From contig JAUSPJ010000290.1 of NCBI GenBank assembly GCA_030655795.1, forward strand, positions 1 through 6,382: a DNA stretch of 6,382 nucleotides. The letters run 5' to 3'. The notes beneath the pieces are model-generated. The model was given only the letters and a program-made list of their open reading frames with translations. It did not search any database and was not told the DNA's origin. Position 1 is the stretch's first letter; every line of letters starts with the position of its first letter. The stretch comes from Fidelibacterota bacterium. GTDB lineage: Bacteria; Fidelibacterota; UBA2242. This document shows, in pieces, positions 5,428-6,382 of this stretch. A program made the position numbers and the translations under genes.

Positions 5428-6382
5428 CCATAAATTTTAATATGTCATCTACGATTAATTTGGCCGAATCCAGCCTGGCCAGTCGTTTGGCATTTTCCGA
5501 CATTTGTTCCCGCTTTGGTTTATTTTCAATGAGTGACTGTAGTGAAATTTCCAGCAGCTCCGATTCGAGATTTTTCTGAAGTACAACAAAAGAAGCATCT
5601 TCTTTTTCCATGATTCGGGCATTGATTTCCTGGTGATTCCCGGCAGCTGTCGGAAGGGGAATCAGAATTGATGGTTTTGCGTATAAACAAAGTTCCGCGA
5701 GGGTAAGCGCACCGGCGCGGCTGATAATGATATCGGCTGCCGAGTAAGCAATTCCCATTTCGTGAATGAACGGAGTTACGTAAACATTTGGATTCTCAGC
5801 GAAGAGATATTTGATTTTTTCATAATCGTTCTGACCAGTTTGCCAGATGAACTGACATTTTGATTTCGCTGTAAGGTCACTTAAATGAGTTATCCAGTAA
5901 TTATTTATTGCACGGGATCCCTGGCTGCCACCAAATATAAATACGGTAGGAAGATCATCTTTTAATTCGAAAAACCGGATTCCCTGTTCTCTGGAAACAC
6001 TGGTCAGGGACCGTCGCAGTGGAGTTCCGAAGCAGATGATATCTTTAATGTACTCCTTTGTATCTTCAAAGGATGAATAAATCCGTTTGGCATGTTTGCT
6101 CAGCATCCGGGTAGTTTTTCCGGGAAAAACATTCTGCTCATGCAGAAAAATGGGAATTTTTAACATTGCGGCTATTCGTAACGGAGGACCGGCCGTGTAA
6201 CCCCCGGTCCCAATAGCCAGATCCGGCTTAAAACGCTTTATAAGGAAAAAAGATTGAATAAGGCTGACCATCAAACGTACCGGGAACAGGAGATTGACCA
6301 GAATATCATGGCCTGATAAACCGCGTTGGAATCCGCGAATCCAAATTTTTCGAAACGGGTAGTCGAGATTGCTTAAAACAGA
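5411..6382 (-). CDS. murG: UDP-GlcNAc:lipid I N-acetylglucosaminyltransferase, 5' end cut by the window edge
   Basis: MurG is a peripheral inner-membrane GT-B glycosyltransferase that transfers GlcNAc to lipid I, making lipid II. The frame stays open to the right edge, so 323 residues are visible. The missing N-terminus is probably some 40-55 residues and would carry the GGGTGGH loop. Numbered from the edge, the visible motifs are GTGGY (58-62), HEQN (81-84), FGGSQGSRAIN (150-160) opening the C-terminal domain, and RAGALTLAE (222-230) with NHQE (249-252) in the UDP-GlcNAc site. A TTG at 6274 can be read as a start, but the in-frame sequence upstream (for example GHDILVNLLFPVRL) looks like ordinary MurG, so that codon is internal. 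The 3' end overlaps murC by 17 bases, which suggests translational coupling. Confidence 0.96.
   Translation of the reverse strand, partial: SVLSNLDYPFRKIWIRGFQRGLSGHDILVNLLFPVRLMVSLIQSFFLIKRFKPDLAIGTGGYTAGPPLRIAAMLKIPIFLHEQNVFPGKTTRMLSKHAKRIYSSFEDTKEYIKDIICFGTPLRRSLTSVSREQGIRFFELKDDLPTVFIFGGSQGSRAINNYWITHLSDLTAKSKCQFIWQTGQNDYEKIKYLFAENPNVYVTPFIHEMGIAYSAADIIISRAGALTLAELCLYAKPSILIPLPTAAGNHQEINARIMEKEDASFVVLQKNLESELLEISLQSLIENKPKREQMSENAKRLARLDSAKLIVDDILKFMDEDVR

Overview
The window is a chromosomal cell-wall and cell-division region. Most of it is the 3' half of a dcw (division and cell wall) cluster read on the minus strand, in the order murG (5' end cut by the right edge), murC, ftsQ, ftsA, ftsZ. 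At the left, rpmB (ribosomal protein L28) is read on the plus strand and converges on ftsZ. At the extreme left edge is the first part of a tRNA-dihydrouridine synthase gene on the minus strand, divergent from rpmB. I see no tRNA or rRNA gene, CRISPR array, transposase or phage gene.

The organism is a Gram-negative-type bacterium of moderate G+C. Going straight from murC to ftsQ, with no murB or ddl between them, matches the Bacteroidetes-type dcw order. Together with the DEYD variant of the MurC acidic motif, this suggests the FCB superphylum or a neighbouring phylum. That placement is inference; no taxonomic search was possible.

Region by region: 1-207 is the start of the dus gene. 208-333 is a divergent leader/promoter region. 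334-525 is rpmB with a clear Shine-Dalgarno sequence. 541-579 is a strong rho-independent terminator between rpmB and ftsZ. 599-1804 is ftsZ, 1827-3089 ftsA and 3100-3882 ftsQ. 3895-4041 is the only sizeable gap in the dcw cluster. 4042-5427 is murC, and 5411-6382 is murG, overlapping murC.

Functionally, MurC adds L-alanine to UDP-MurNAc. MurG converts lipid I to lipid II. FtsQ, FtsA and FtsZ build the divisome that uses lipid II at mid-cell: FtsZ is the ring polymer, FtsA its membrane tether, and FtsQ a bitopic linker. Tight spacing (overlap, 10 bp, 22 bp) implies an operon, except at the murC-ftsQ junction.

The one item not explained by ordinary genes is in that junction. Positions 3911-4009 form a 99-bp element bounded by a perfect 11-bp inverted repeat with two further nested inverted repeats inside. 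It lies directly upstream of ftsQ, which has no recognisable Shine-Dalgarno sequence. It could be a MITE-like or extragenic palindromic repeat, or a structured mRNA leader. The sequence alone does not decide. The rest of the window is conventional.
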